Counted from the first letter of the stretch, positions 11,429 through 22,048 are shown. The stretch is DNA of 64,000 nucleotides from Hygrophila difformis (GCA_030278955.1 JAOANR010000010.1:15111086-15175085), one strand, 5' to 3'. The notes: a model not told the origin generated them from the sequence alone. Numbers and translations are program-made.

Positions 11429-11848
11429 CTTTGCTAAATGTCACCTACAGTTAGAATGATTTGTTTATAATATTAATTTAAAAATTATATTTGGGTTTCA
11501 GAATCCTTTACATTTCTATATTTGTAGGCGATTTTTAAATCATCATTATTAATCACTTATTATTTAAAATATCTCTGCCAATTTTAAACAAATTATTTTT
11601 ATTTAAATATTAGCATTAACTTAATCATGTTTGATTATCACACTTATTGTTTGATTAATCACTTAATCATGTTTGATTAACTTAAAACACACTTATTGGT
11701 TTTCTTTGAAGCCTTATGGTTGTATTTTTATTTTCGGCCATGGAGTTTTTTTACGTTGAAGATAATTTCATTAACCTGCTCACATTTCTTCAACAAGAAA
11801 TACTTTATTCCGAATTCTGTTAATCATAGTATCTAATACAAAGAAATA

Positions 11849-12108
11849 CTTCCTTCGTTTTCAAATCTTTTTTACATACCAACTTTTCACGCAGTCCAAT
11901 GCACATTTTAAACCATTAATAACTCAAGTTCGGTACAAGTAAAATTTCTAAAAGTTCAATATTTAAAAACTACCCGACGAGACGAATCTAACAAGATCCC
12001 ACTTGACTATATTTTAACTTGTATAACTATGATAAAACTTTAAGTAAAAGTCTGTGGGTGAATAGTAACACATTAATAAACGTCAAGAACATATGAAAAC
12101 AGAGGTAG
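11849..12108. mobile_element. Stowaway-like MITE inside the CACTA element
   Basis: The left end CTTCCTTCGTTTTCAAATC and the right end GAAAACAGAGGTAG form imperfect terminal inverted repeats flanked by TA on each side. The internal sequence resembles the other Tc1/mariner-type MITEs in the window. It must be younger than the CACTA copy it interrupts. Confidence 0.7.
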
Positions 12109-13002
12109 TAAGTTATACACTACTAATTAGATAATCGAAAATTTAAAATCCTATTAACTATTAGCAATAATTATATCTCTCATTGTTAGTAAGTATATTA
12201 ATTTTGCTAAAATTCGTACTTCCAAGCAACATAGAGAATATTATCTAACTCTAAAATAATTCAACATAGAACTGGGATAACTCAAAAGTAATTTAATAGA
12301 GCCAAAACAACATAGAGAATATTCTACAATATAAATCCATATAGCAAGTAATATTCAAGGATACTAATTCTATTCTACAATTTCAACTTCCAACTATTGA
12401 AGTATCTTTACATCATCTAAGACCAACCAATTAATTTAATAAGCACTGACAAGTTCTCAACAGTTTTGACAAGTACTCCATTAACCCCCATTTCTTCACA
12501 TAATACTTAAATTCGGACTTACAAGGATTATCTAGTATTCAAGAACAAAACACAATTAAATATATAATTCCAATATCATGCCAACACCCCACAACCAACA
12601 TAACATTAAACACACATAACTAGAGCATATCCCAATTCCCATTCGGTATCAAACCGCATACAATCAATATTTTCTAATTCATCAGTTTTCAACTACCAAT
12701 TCAATACCAAAACAATACACTATCAATAGTTCCCAATCGGTATCAAACTATCAACTGTTTTCAACTAGCAATTCAGGATTTTTCATCAGTACTTCAACTA
12801 GCAGTTCATCAGTTTTACAATCAATAGTACCCAATCGGTATCAAACAATCATTTTTCAATTCATCAAACTAGCATTTTTTTTCACCAAAGCATGATTCCA
12901 TTTTTACAGTTTCCAAATTTTCAGTGTCCAAAAATGCATTTCCAATTTGAACAATACACTATCAATTTCAGAAAATAGGTAAAACATGATTCCAAATTTC
13001 AA

Positions 13003-13405
13003 TCACATACCCAAACGGAGGAAAAGTAGACACCTGTTTGATGTATTGTCTGTAGAAACTCCAAAAACAGCGGCGCAACACCGGAAATGGATTCCGTCCC
13101 TGGAGAAGAAGGTGGTCCGACGGCAGGGGACGGGATGCGGTGGTCCGGCGATGACGATGGGCTGCCGGGAACGACGGGGACGACGGTGGTTCGCTCCGCC
13201 GACAGCAGTGGGGACGACGGCTTCGTGGTGGTTAGGTCCCCTTAGATTGTCCCGCTCCGGTGGTCCGAATCCGGTGGCTCGAAGGAGGCTCGCGGGATTG
13301 GGGGGTGGCTCGGGTCTTGCGAACGATGGGGAGGCTGAGGTGGGCTGGGTGAGCAAAGGAGGTGGTCGGGAAGGGCTTGAGGTCGGAAGGAAAATTACAA
13401 AGTGA
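13003..13405 (-). promoter_or_regulatory. GC-rich 5' leader of the CACTA element
   Basis: A roughly 400-base CpG-rich block sits in AT-rich surroundings next to the right terminus, which is the 5' side of the minus-strand transposase gene. ORFs on both strands here (12986-13405 plus, 13003-13356 minus) reflect base composition and have no recognisable domain. It probably represents the promoter/leader, as CACTA elements often have a GC-rich 5' region. Confidence 0.4.
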
Positions 13406-13546
13406 AAATGGTGAGTGAAAATGGGGGCGCTGTGAACTGGTTTTTCATCCCGTTGGGGATGAATTAATGCCCTAAGCTACCGACCGCATTGCATTTGTTG
13501 CGGTCGACAATTTCGGTCGGTAGCTGCACTTTTTCTTATAGTGATA

Positions 13547-14289
13547 TTTCACAAACATATAGATATTTTCACATTAAATTAGAAAATAGTTTTTCATATG
13601 TCTTACTCGACATCTAATACATTTACTTTTTTACGTTTTACTAGTATATGTTTTTAATTAGTGTAGTGTAGTTATAACAGTATGTTTTATCTTTTAACGG
13701 TTTTACTTTAAATGGTTACTTTTTAAAATCAAATAAGAATATAAAAATATATTAAAATTCAAATTTCGAAAGGTTATTTTTTAAAATTAAATAATAATAA
13801 TAGTAATAATAATAATATAAAATATATATATTTTAAAAGAATATATTTTTTGTGATTTTTAAATATAAGTATGTGGAGTAATTAAAATAGTATGGAAATT
13901 AAATTATTGTATATTTTAATATTGATATTAATTGAATAGATTGTGGGTTAATTGGTGAAGCGATGTGCATATATTAGTAATTGAAATGAATTACTTAAAA
14001 GAGTGTTTGGAATAAAAGTGAAAAGATATATGTGGGGGTGAGAGATGAGAAATGACTTTTATTAATTGGGTGAAAGGGATGTGCATGGGTGCTTTTGTCT
14101 CACAGTCTCAGGAAATTATCCTCAGATGTCGACTACTTATTACTGTAGACGGCTTCCTCTTCAGTTTTTTGTCTACTCCACTCCATATATACTCTTATTT
14201 GCTAGGACTCCATATATACTCTTATTTGCTAGGAATGAATGCACAAGTAAAAATTCTAATACTAAGCATTTGTTGTTCTTGTATCAGCG
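13547..14289. other. AT-rich intergenic sequence with a 26-bp tandem duplication
   Basis: No gene is supported. A perfect two-copy tandem repeat of a 26-base unit (CTCCATATATACTCTTATTT...) lies at about 14181-14233. ORFs through it are not convincing. Confidence 0.6.
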
Positions 14290-14460
14290 TCACTTGCAAT
14301 CCGTTCTTCTTCTATATTTAAGCCTTTGTTCTTCTGCTTGTTTTTCCATTTCTGCTTTCTGTCTAGCAAGTTCCTCCTGCTCCCTACGTTTCATGTCTTC
14401 TAGCAAGAAATTTTCAAAGTCAAATTCATCCATTCCACCCACATCATCTTGTATGCTTCC
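14290..14460 (-). CDS. Coiled-coil gene fragment, unidentified
   Basis: A 56-codon minus-strand frame reads DEFDFENFLLEDMKRREQEE then a Glu/Lys/Gln-rich helix (ARQKAEMEKQAEEQRLK), ending at TGA 14290-14292. Directly upstream is a TAA overlapping a possible acceptor (CCTAAG|GAAGC), so it could be a 3' exon. Such acidic-then-coiled tails occur in plant DNA-binding and transposon-related proteins, but I cannot assign it to a family. Confidence 0.3.
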   Translation of the reverse strand, partial: GSIQDDVGGMDEFDFENFLLEDMKRREQEELARQKAEMEKQAEEQRLKYRRRTDCK

Positions 14461-14477
14461 TTAGGAATATGGAGCTG

Positions 14478-14555
14478 GCACGACATGGTTCGCCATCGCG
14501 GGAACCGGTCGCGTCGCGGTCGCGGTAGTTCCACAACGGCGAACCATGTGGCACG
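14478..14555. repeat. GC-rich hairpin (about 25-bp arms)
   Basis: GACATGGTTCGCCATCGCGG...GAAC is followed by a 22-base GC-rich loop and then an inverted copy (GTTCCACAACGGCGAACCATGTG). It stands out in AT-rich sequence. It may be a small foldback element or a structured RNA; nothing else supports either. Confidence 0.5.
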
Positions 14556-14696
14556 ACCACAAATTCCCCATTGAGATTGATTTTCTTCATGTTTAAGGTA
14601 ATAAAAGACTTCCATCTCCATTCATTAAAAGCTCCGATCCCTTCAAAATGGAGAAACTTTAGCTAAAGAATATCTATCCATCTTTTGGTAACATTT

Positions 14697-15359
14697 TGTT
14701 GGGAATTCACCAAATAACTTCACAAGTTCAAAATTTGCAGCGGACAAACAATTCCCAAGTTGTTAGAATTTCGCAGGAACATTAACAAAAACAAGCAAAC
14801 AAGAACACAAGGATTTACGTGGAAAACCCTTCCAATTCGAAAGGTAAAAACCACGAGGCTCTTGAGCCTATCTCAAATCCACTATCACCAAAAGAGATTA
14901 CACCAAAGTCTGCCAAAACACAACCAAAGATGTGGCCTTACAACAACACAAAGTCACCACAATCTCAAACTCCACCAAGAACACCAAATCGGAAAATAAG
15001 AACTCAAAACTGCAGCCCCGAACAGAAAATTATACAAAAATTTCTAACCGTTGAAATTCGATCTCCACCGTTCAAAATGAAGAACAAGATGTCCCGCACC
15101 TGCTGTAAAATTGTCAGCCCGATCGGACAAGGTTTGGTGTGCCGATTGCTATGAATTCAGAAACTGAACGGAGTGAGCTTCTTTCTGTTTTCTTCCTCTG
15201 TTGAAGAACGGTTTGGCTCTGTATTTTCTTTCTATGGTTGATGTGCAATATAGAATTATTTTGACAGCCTAAAAATGCCGTGTCTGTCTCTATTGTAATA
15301 ATTAAGGGGAGCCCATTTCATTTCATTTTTTTTGTTGACTAGTTGGGAGGACCCCAACA
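14697..15359 (-). repeat. 3' LTR of the copia element
   Basis: 663 bp, nearly identical to 19379-20043. The ORFs reported inside both LTRs (14760-15154 and 19442-19836) are identical copies of LTR sequence and not genes. Confidence 0.95.
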
Positions 15360-18009
15360 AATCTCCCCCTCCTCCCGACTCTGTGGAGGAACTTGTCATC
15401 CCGATAAGTGAGCAACAAAATTCAAATTTCCATCTTGGTACACAATTCGTAAGCATATCAGCTCCATTATCATCTGTATGCACCTTCTCAAGGTATATCG
15501 ACTTCTCATCCAACACGTCACGCAACCAATGATATCTCGTATCAATGTGTTTAGACTTTGAATGAAAACTAGGATGTTTACTAAGATGGATAGCACTTTG
15601 ATTGTCACAAAATAAGACATACCTCTCCTGAGCATAGCCAAGCTCCTTGAGAAATTTCTTCAACCAAAGCAGCTCCTTGCACGCTTCAGTAGCTGCAATA
15701 AATTCAGCTTCAGTTGTTGACAATGCAACACATTTCTGCCTTCTAGACTGCCAAGAGACTGCTCCCCCTGCAAAGACAATCACATAACCTGAAGTGGATT
15801 TGCGAGTATCAATATCACCCGCCATATCAGCATCAGTGAAACCACGAAGAACTAAATCTTCACTTCCAAAACAGAGTTTCAAATCTGATGTACCACGAAG
15901 ATATCTCAAGATCCACTTCACAGCTTTCCAATGTTCTCTTCCAGGATTTGAGAGAAAATGACTTACAGTGCTCACACCATGGGCAATATCAGGGCTTGTA
16001 CACACCATTGCATACATCAAACTTCCAATTGCTGATGAATAAGGAACATTTTCCATATCTTTCTTCTCTTCTTCAGTTGAAGGACATTGAGAAACACTCA
16101 ATTTCATGTGTGTTGCCAATGGAGTACTAACAGGCTTAGCATTTTCCATATGAAACATTTGAAGCACCTTCTGAATATAATTCTCCTGAGATAGCCAAAG
16201 TTTACCAACTTTTCTATCCCTCAAAATTCTTATGCCAAGAATTTGATTTGCAGCTCCCAAATCTTTCATAGAAAAGCACTTGCTCAACTCTTGCTTCAGC
16301 TCCCTAATTCTTGAAATACTCTGACCAACAATTAACATGTCGTCAACATAGAGGAGCAAGATAATGAAATCATTTTCTGAGTACCTTTGCAAAAATACAC
16401 AATGATCAGAATTGAGCTTTCGATAACCATGTCGTTGCATTACTGACTCAAACTTCTTGTACCATTGTCGAGGAGCTTGTTTCAAACCATACAAGCTCTT
16501 TTTCAATTTGCAGACATAATCTTCTTTGCACTGCACTTGAAATCCCTCAGGTTGCTCCATATAGATATCTTCATCTAAATCACCATGAAGAAATGCTGTC
16601 TTCACATCCATTTGTTCGATCTCCAAGTCAAGACTTGCAGCCATAGCTAACACAGATCGAATAGAAGACAATTTAACTACTGGAGAAAAGATTTCAATGA
16701 AATCAATTCCTTTTCTCTGCTCGAAGCCTTTAACCACCAACCTTGCTTTATATTTTGGTGTCAATGAACCTTGTTCTTGCTTCAGCCTGTAAACCCACTT
16801 ATTTTTCAGGGCTCTTTTTCCTTTTGGTAATTTCACCAACTCAAAGGTATCATTATCATAAAGAGATTTCATCTCATCTTTCATGGCATGCAACCAATGC
16901 TCTTTATCCACACTCTCAATTGCTTCATCAAAGCATTCAGGTTCTCCTTCATCAGTCAAAAGAACGTATTCACTAGGCGAATATCTAGTAGACTGTTGTC
17001 TATCTCTTGTAGATCTCCTGAGAGAAACCTGTTGAGCATGATCAGAACCATCATTGCCATCATCCATAGAGTGTTGTGCACCATCACCATGATCATCATC
17101 TGTCTGATCTGGTTGCATAACCTGTTCTTCTGTATCATCTCCAACTGGCGATCGTGTTATAGGAACTGGCTCAACATCTACAAAGTCATCTTGAGCATGA
17201 GAATCAGATTTCTGCAAATCTTCAATTGTCTGATTTTCCATAAACACAACATCACGACTCCTTAAGAGCTTCTTTGTAGCTGGATCATATAATCTATAGC
17301 CAAACTCATCTTGACCATAGCCCAAAAAGATGCACGGCTTGCTTTTCACATCAAGCTTTGATCTCTCGTCTTTTGGAACATGAACATAGGCTTTGCAACC
17401 AAATACTCTCAAATGATCATATGATGAATTTTTACCTTTCCAAACTGCATCTGGAACATCTCCATTAAGAGCAACTGTGGGAGTCAAATTTATCACATGT
17501 GTAGCTGTCAATAAAGCTTCACCCCAGAAGGACTTAGGAAGTTTTGACTCTGCCAGAAGACATCGAACTCTCTCCAATAATGTTCGATTCATTCTCTCAG
17601 CTAACCCATTCAACTGAGGTGTCTTTGGAGGTGTCTTTTGATGTCGAATCCCCTGTTTCCTGCAATAATCCTCAAATGGTCCACAATACTCTCCCCCGTT
17701 ATCAGTTCGGATGCACTTCAACTTTCTTCCAGTTTGCCTTTCGACTAAAGCATGGAAATCCTTGAACTTATCAAGTACTTGATCCTTTGATCTCAACACA
17801 TAGACCCATAGCTTCCTGGAATGATCATCAATAAATGTCACAAAATAAGATGCACCACTAAATGAATGTACCTTCAACGGACCAAAGACATCTGAATGCA
17901 CCAAGTCCAATAAATTCTGCATTCGTCGAGGTTGGTGAGTCTTGAATGAAACTCGGTGTTGCTTTCCTGCAAAACAATGTGGACATTTCTCCAAATTTGC
18001 ATCATTCAA
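15256..18009 (-). CDS. Copia pol: integrase, reverse transcriptase, RNase H
   Basis: A 917-codon frame resembling the Tnt1 polyprotein. In order it has an integrase zinc-binding end (CPHCFAGKQ); an integrase core with D40 (LVHSDVFGP), D103 (RTDNGGEY) and E138 (GLAERMN), the DD35E triad; the reverse transcriptase with YVDD at 554-557; and RNase H beginning around D726 (GFTDADMAGD) with STTEAEF and the KHIDTRYHW tail. The frame has no ATG at 18009. It is a continuation of gag-pol, since plant copia elements use a single ORF, and is cut from the preceding frame by a one-base change in an A-run at 18023-18029. Its last roughly 34 codons read through the purine tract into the 3' LTR. Confidence 0.95.
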   Translation of the reverse strand: MNDANLEKCPHCFAGKQHRVSFKTHQPRRMQNLLDLVHSDVFGPLKVHSFSGASYFVTFIDDHSRKLWVYVLRSKDQVLDKFKDFHALVERQTGRKLKCIRTDNGGEYCGPFEDYCRKQGIRHQKTPPKTPQLNGLAERMNRTLLERVRCLLAESKLPKSFWGEALLTATHVINLTPTVALNGDVPDAVWKGKNSSYDHLRVFGCKAYVHVPKDERSKLDVKSKPCIFLGYGQDEFGYRLYDPATKKLLRSRDVVFMENQTIEDLQKSDSHAQDDFVDVEPVPITRSPVGDDTEEQVMQPDQTDDDHGDGAQHSMDDGNDGSDHAQQVSLRRSTRDRQQSTRYSPSEYVLLTDEGEPECFDEAIESVDKEHWLHAMKDEMKSLYDNDTFELVKLPKGKRALKNKWVYRLKQEQGSLTPKYKARLVVKGFEQRKGIDFIEIFSPVVKLSSIRSVLAMAASLDLEIEQMDVKTAFLHGDLDEDIYMEQPEGFQVQCKEDYVCKLKKSLYGLKQAPRQWYKKFESVMQRHGYRKLNSDHCVFLQRYSENDFIILLLYVDDMLIVGQSISRIRELKQELSKCFSMKDLGAANQILGIRILRDRKVGKLWLSQENYIQKVLQMFHMENAKPVSTPLATHMKLSVSQCPSTEEEKKDMENVPYSSAIGSLMYAMVCTSPDIAHGVSTVSHFLSNPGREHWKAVKWILRYLRGTSDLKLCFGSEDLVLRGFTDADMAGDIDTRKSTSGYVIVFAGGAVSWQSRRQKCVALSTTEAEFIAATEACKELLWLKKFLKELGYAQERYVLFCDNQSAIHLSKHPSFHSKSKHIDTRYHWLRDVLDEKSIYLEKVHTDDNGADMLTNCVPRWKFEFCCSLIGMTSSSTESGGGGDLLGSSQLVNKKNEMKWAPLNYYNRDRHGIFRLSK

Positions 18010-19344
18010 TCCAGAAATAGCATTTTTTTCTCACCAGAGTTTCGAGACCTTTAGCACTTATATGACTCAACCTCCTGTGCCATAATTCAGGGGAATTTTG
18101 CTTCTCCACCAGGTTCACAGCATCACTGGAAACTGAAGCTTGCAACGAATATAAGTTTGATCTCAGTATCTTACCTTTAGCAACCACAAGAGATCCTTTA
18201 TTCAGTTTCCATATACCATCACAGAAATTATTTCCATAACCATCTTTATCAAGTCTCCCAACAGAAATCAGATTCATTCGAATATCCGGTGCATGTCTGA
18301 CATCCTTCAATCGCAATGTAGATCCATTGGCTATCTTCAAACAAATATCACCTGTGCCCACAACTTCAGATATACCATTATTTCCCATCCTTAATGAACC
18401 ATACTTACCAGCATTGTAAGTAGAAAAGAAATCCCTTCTTGATGTGACATGGACTGCAGCACCTGTATCAGCAAACCAACTAACATCAGAGGAAATTGTA
18501 GTCACTGCATTTTCATCAAAGACAACAACGAGATCATCTTTTGTAGTCGTGGCAACATGACTGGTATCCTCAGCCTTTCCTGCACCAGCATTCCTGTTAT
18601 CATTCTTCCACTTGAAGCAATATTTCTGGATATGACCCTTCTTGTGACAGTAGTGACACTCAACATTCTTGTATCGAGATTTGGACTTGCTCCTTTGTCT
18701 GCCCTTATCAACATTTCTGATTTTCTGTCTCCCTCTATTATCTGCAACAAACAACTCATTCTGTGAAGATGATGAACCTTGAGTTTTTCTTCTCATCTCC
18801 TCATTCATGATTCCACTTTTGGCATAATCAAGAGTCATTGCACCATCAGGAGCAGAATTAGTGTGTGACACCCTGAATGTCTCCCACTTATCAGGCAAAG
18901 TATTCAGCAACCATAATCCAAGAATCTCATCATCGAATTTCACTCCAACATTTGACAATTGATCCAACAACCCCTGGAACTCATTCACATGGTCAGCGAT
19001 AGGAACATCTTCCTTATACCTCAATTGTATCAATTGTTTCAACAAGAATAATTTATTATTCCCTGTCTTTGAAGCATAAAGCTTTTCAAGCTTATCCCAC
19101 AACGTCTTGGCATGTGTCTCATTAGCTACCAAATTTAACACATTATCATCGACCCACTGTCGAATAAAACCACACACTTGTTGATGCTCAAAAGCCCAAT
19201 CCTCATCTGATTTAGATTCTGGCTTCGAAGTAGCAAACACGGGTAGACGCAACTTTTTACAAACAGAAGATCTTTCATCTTCCCCTGCCATTTGTGATAA
19301 TTCATCCCGTTCAACGAAATCATCCTGCTTGTGTTAATTTCCAT
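18002..19344 (-). pseudogene. Copia gag and protease, two frames
   Basis: The likely start is ATG at 19344 ([13 protein letters not shown]), 35 bases inside the LTR, in the same frame as pol. A one-base deletion in an A-run at 19254-19258 shifts the reading into a 429-codon frame (18002-19291). That frame carries the capsid-like UBN2 region, a CCHC knuckle (CHYCHKKGHIQKYC, about residues 212-225), the protease motif DTG (residues 275-277) and the GAG_pre-integrase motif LWHRRLSHISAKGLETL. A second one-base change at 18023-18029 returns to the original frame. The protein cannot be made whole from this sequence without frameshifting. Confidence 0.85.
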
Positions 19345-19363
19345 TATTCTAACAACAACAATA

Positions 19364-19375
19364 GCTCTGATACCA
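19364..19375 (-). other. Primer-binding site, tRNA-iMet type
   Basis: The minus strand reads TGGTATCAGAGC, the standard complement of the initiator tRNA-Met 3' end, three bases inside the 5' LTR. It confirms orientation and completeness. Confidence 0.95.
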
Positions 19376-19378
19376 CTC

Positions 19379-20043
19379 TGTTGGGAATTCACCAAATAAC
19401 TTCACAAGTTCAAAATTTGCAGCGGACAAACAATTCCCAAGTTGTTAGAATTTCGCAGGAACATTAACAAAAACAAGCAAACAAGAACACAAGGATTTAC
19501 GTGGAAAACCCTTCCAATTCGAAAGGTAAAAACCACGAGGCTCTTGAGCCTATCTCAAATCCACTATCACCAAAAGAGATTACACCAAAGTCTGCCAAAA
19601 CACAACCAAAGATGTGGCCTTACAACAACACAAAGTCACCACAATCTCAAACTCCACCAAGAACACCAAATCGGAAAATAAGAACTCAAAACTGCAGCCC
19701 CGAACAGAAAATTATACAAAAATTTCTAACCGTTGAAATTCGATCTCCACCGTTCAAAATGAAGAACAAGATGTCCCGCACCTGCTGTAAAATTTTCAGC
19801 CCGATCGGACAAGGTTTGGTGTGCCGATTGCTATGAATTCAGAAACTGGACGGAGTGAGCTTCTTTCTATTTTCTTCCTCTGTTGAAGAACGGTTTGGCT
19901 CTGTATTTTCTTTCTATGGTTGATGTGCAATATAGAATTATTTTGACAGCCTAAAAATGCCGTGTCTGTCTCTATTGTAATAATTAAGGGGAGCCCATTT
20001 CATTTCATTTTTTTTTTGTTGACTAGTTTGGAGGACCCCAACA
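19379..20043 (-). repeat. 5' LTR of the copia element
   Basis: 665 bp, containing the promoter of the minus-strand transcript. It differs from the other LTR by about four substitutions and a longer poly-T run near 20010. Confidence 0.95.
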
Positions 20044-20806
20044 CATTTTGATAGCTAACGAGTTTCCGTCGCTAATTTTTTTATTAACTAAAATTGGCAG
20101 GCTGTAACATATTCTTATGAATTAGCAACGTCTAATTAGAGTTAGCTTCCCTCTAATGCCCATTTATAATGTTTATTTCCAAATATACCTATATATCATT
20201 GGAAAATAAACACTGATAGGCGCCCGTTATCAAATGTTGTTGGCATGAGTGGTATGAGATTTTGGTAACACAATATATATAGCATAGCAGCGATAGGCCC
20301 GTTTTCTTATGTGGGATGAAGTTAACAACTGTGGCCCTCTGCCAAAACTCACTTGTTGAATAGTAGTAGTCATCATCGATACCTGTCGTCTAATTCCATA
20401 TTTATAAATTGGGGACAACAATGGACGGATGCACATTCTAAGGAGTGTCACTCGACACACCCATAAAAAGACAATTTTTCGTTTTTTTGTAAAAAAAAAA
20501 AAAAATAGTAGTACCGTAATTAAATTAACAACTCAGCCTAACTCAATCAAGATTTTAATAAAGTTCAGCTCTCTCTCTCTCTTTTTTTTTAAAAAAAAAT
20601 CATTCTTCTACTTTTTCATGAAATACTTATTAAATATAATGATTATACTGTTTGGTTACTTTTATAGATTAAAATTTGTTCGTGATTGTTATTATTAATT
20701 ATCCTATTATACAACAATATAATTTTAAAATATGAGAACTCGTAGTGAACAATTATAATTATTTTGATGTGATAGTATTGATATCTCAAAATTTACTATT
20801 AAATAG

Positions 20807-21418
20807 GTTCTGTCAGTTTAAGCAAAAGTCTTGGGTTCGAGTCTTTGTGTATATAGAATTTTTATTTTGGAAGAGACAAACTTCAATTCCCACTAGATTC
20901 TCGAGGGATTAGACCATCTCCAACCCATCCTGCATTTTGCTATTTTTGCAAGGTAGGAATGCAGGGTGTGGCTCCAACTCACCCTGTATTTTTGCAGAAA
21001 ACACTCTCCCATTTGGAAGGATGCTACAGTGTTCCTCTCTTAGTCTCATTTGAGGGGAACACTATTCACACCCTTCATTTTTTTCGTTCTTTATTTTTTT
21101 TATGTTTTTAAAATTTTAAAATTTATTTATTATCATAAATTAATGTAAAAATATTATCAATTGAAAAATTATTGATGAATTGTAAATTTAATTTTTTTTT
21201 AAACATTTAAAAAGTAATTTAAAGTGGAATAGATAGGTAATAATCATTAATATTGCAAAAATAGAGGAATGGGTTGGAGATGAAGTTACTGTAACTATTC
21301 TGCAAAAATAGATATTTACACTGTAGTTCCTGCAAAAATAGAGGGTTGGGTTGGTGATGGTCTTAGTCTTGGGTCCAATGTGACATTGAAATACCCGGTA
21401 AGCATTAAAAAAAAAATC
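20807..21418 (+). mobile_element. tRNA-derived SINE split by a Harbinger MITE
   Basis: Two parts, 20807-20911 and 21366-21418, form one SINE of about 158 bp with a B-box (GGGTTCGAGTC, around 20834), the family 3' body (TCTCGAGGGATTA / GTCTTGGGTCCAATGTGACA / ATACCCGGT) and a 10-base A tail. It is flanked by a perfect 11-bp target duplication CTATTAAATAG (20796-20806 and 21419-21429), which proves the two parts are one insertion. The A-box is degenerate. Confidence 0.88.
20912..21362. mobile_element. Tourist/Harbinger-type MITE, 451 bp
   Basis: Terminal inverted repeats GACCATCTCCAACCC and GGGTTGGTGATGGTC are flanked by TTA on both sides, the PIF/Harbinger target duplication. The repeat GCAAAAATAGAG recurs internally. 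No coding capacity. It is inserted inside the SINE at 20807. Confidence 0.88.
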
Positions 21419-21598
21419 CTATTAAATAGAAGGGAGATACAAACGGATATTAGAGAGTTAATTATTTGAGGGGTTCGAATCCGTTAGAAAGTAAAGGTTT
21501 GATTACTAGACTAAACCATACTATTCTCAATTATTTTTATTAATTATACAATAATTATTATATTAAGTTAATTATTAATTATGAACAAGTGACCTATA

Positions 21599-22048
21599 CT
21601 CCCTCCGTCCCACTCATTATGTCTCATTTTGACTTTTTACACTGTTCATTAATCAACTTTTACATAATGTTATTCCAATTATACAAACGAAAAATATAGT
21701 CAAATTTGGTATTCTTAGATTCGTCTAAAAGTGGTTTTTTTTTGTGAAACCGGGTATCCCCAGGCTACATTGGACTCAATGCTAGTCCATCAAGGATCTA
21801 CAAGGGCAATTAAAGGCGCATCTCCCAAAGCAGTTTTTTGCATACACAATGCTCGAACCAGAGACCTTGCTTAAGCGACTAGTGCCCCATCCACTCAAGC
21901 CAACTGCTGTTGGTTCTAATCGTGTAGTTTTAGAATATATATTTTATATAATTTTTACTTATACACATTTGTAGATATTAATGGTTAAATAAATTTATTG
22001 GATTACGTGTCCAAAAATTTTGAGACAGAAATAATGAGACATATGGAG
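21599..22048. mobile_element. Stowaway-type MITE carrying a nested SINE
   Basis: CTCCCTCCGTCCCACTCATT at the left pairs with AATAATGAGACATATGGAG at the right, flanked by TA on each side. Without the SINE (21729-21914) the element would be about 260 bp, like the other copies in this window. Confidence 0.85.
21729..21914 (-). mobile_element. tRNA-derived SINE (minus strand) inside the Stowaway MITE
   Basis: The minus strand has a clear A-box (TGGCTTGAGTGG) and B-box (GGTTCGAGC), a body ending GGGGATACCCGGTTTCAC and a 9-base A tail. The 5-bp sequence TCTAA flanks it on both sides (21724-21728, 21915-21919), and removing it restores a MITE sequence like the other copies here. The body matches the SINE at 20807 and the fragment at 8661. 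Confidence 0.85.

Larger units (their letters stand above)
9498..13543 (-). mobile_element. CACTA (En/Spm) element, internally deleted, 4046 bp
   Basis: The left end is CACTACAAGAAAAA and the right end is TTTTTCTTATAGTG, an inverted CACTATAAGAAAAA. Both are flanked by ATA (9495-9497 and 13544-13546), the 3-bp target duplication typical of CACTA elements. Both subterminal regions are packed with GACCGCA/TGCGGTC motifs. The minus strand carries a Transpos_assoc domain, the N-terminal part of a TNP2-like transposase and a coiled-coil second ORF. The TNP2 catalytic core is missing, so the copy is non-autonomous. Confidence 0.93.
14697..20043 (-). mobile_element. Complete Ty1/copia retrotransposon (Tnt1/Tork type)
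   Basis: Two near-identical LTRs (14697-15359 and 19379-20043) begin TGTTGGG and end AACA. They flank a minus-strand gag-pol region and are themselves flanked by the 5-bp target duplication CATTT (14692-14696 and 20044-20048). The primer site is tRNA-iMet type (19364-19375) and a purine tract (GGAGGAGGGGGAGATT) abuts the 3' LTR. By eye the LTRs differ by about four substitutions and a 2-base homopolymer length change over roughly 663 bp, so the insertion is recent. Coding is interrupted only by two single-base indels in A-runs. Confidence 0.96.

Noticed and set aside
13003..13405. Overlapping GC-rich ORFs on both strands near the CACTA right end
   Set aside because: Open on both strands because of GC content; no recognisable domain; the position fits the element leader.
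14760..15154. ORFs of 79 and 111 codons, repeated at 19442-19836
   Set aside because: They are copies of the same copia LTR sequence.
15256..15359. C-terminal extension of the copia pol ORF
   Set aside because: Reads through the purine tract into the LTR; not part of the conserved protein.
18002..18035. Possible programmed gag-pol frameshift in the copia element
   Set aside because: Plant Tnt1-type elements use a single ORF, and an opposite indel upstream restores the frame; random homopolymer change is simpler.
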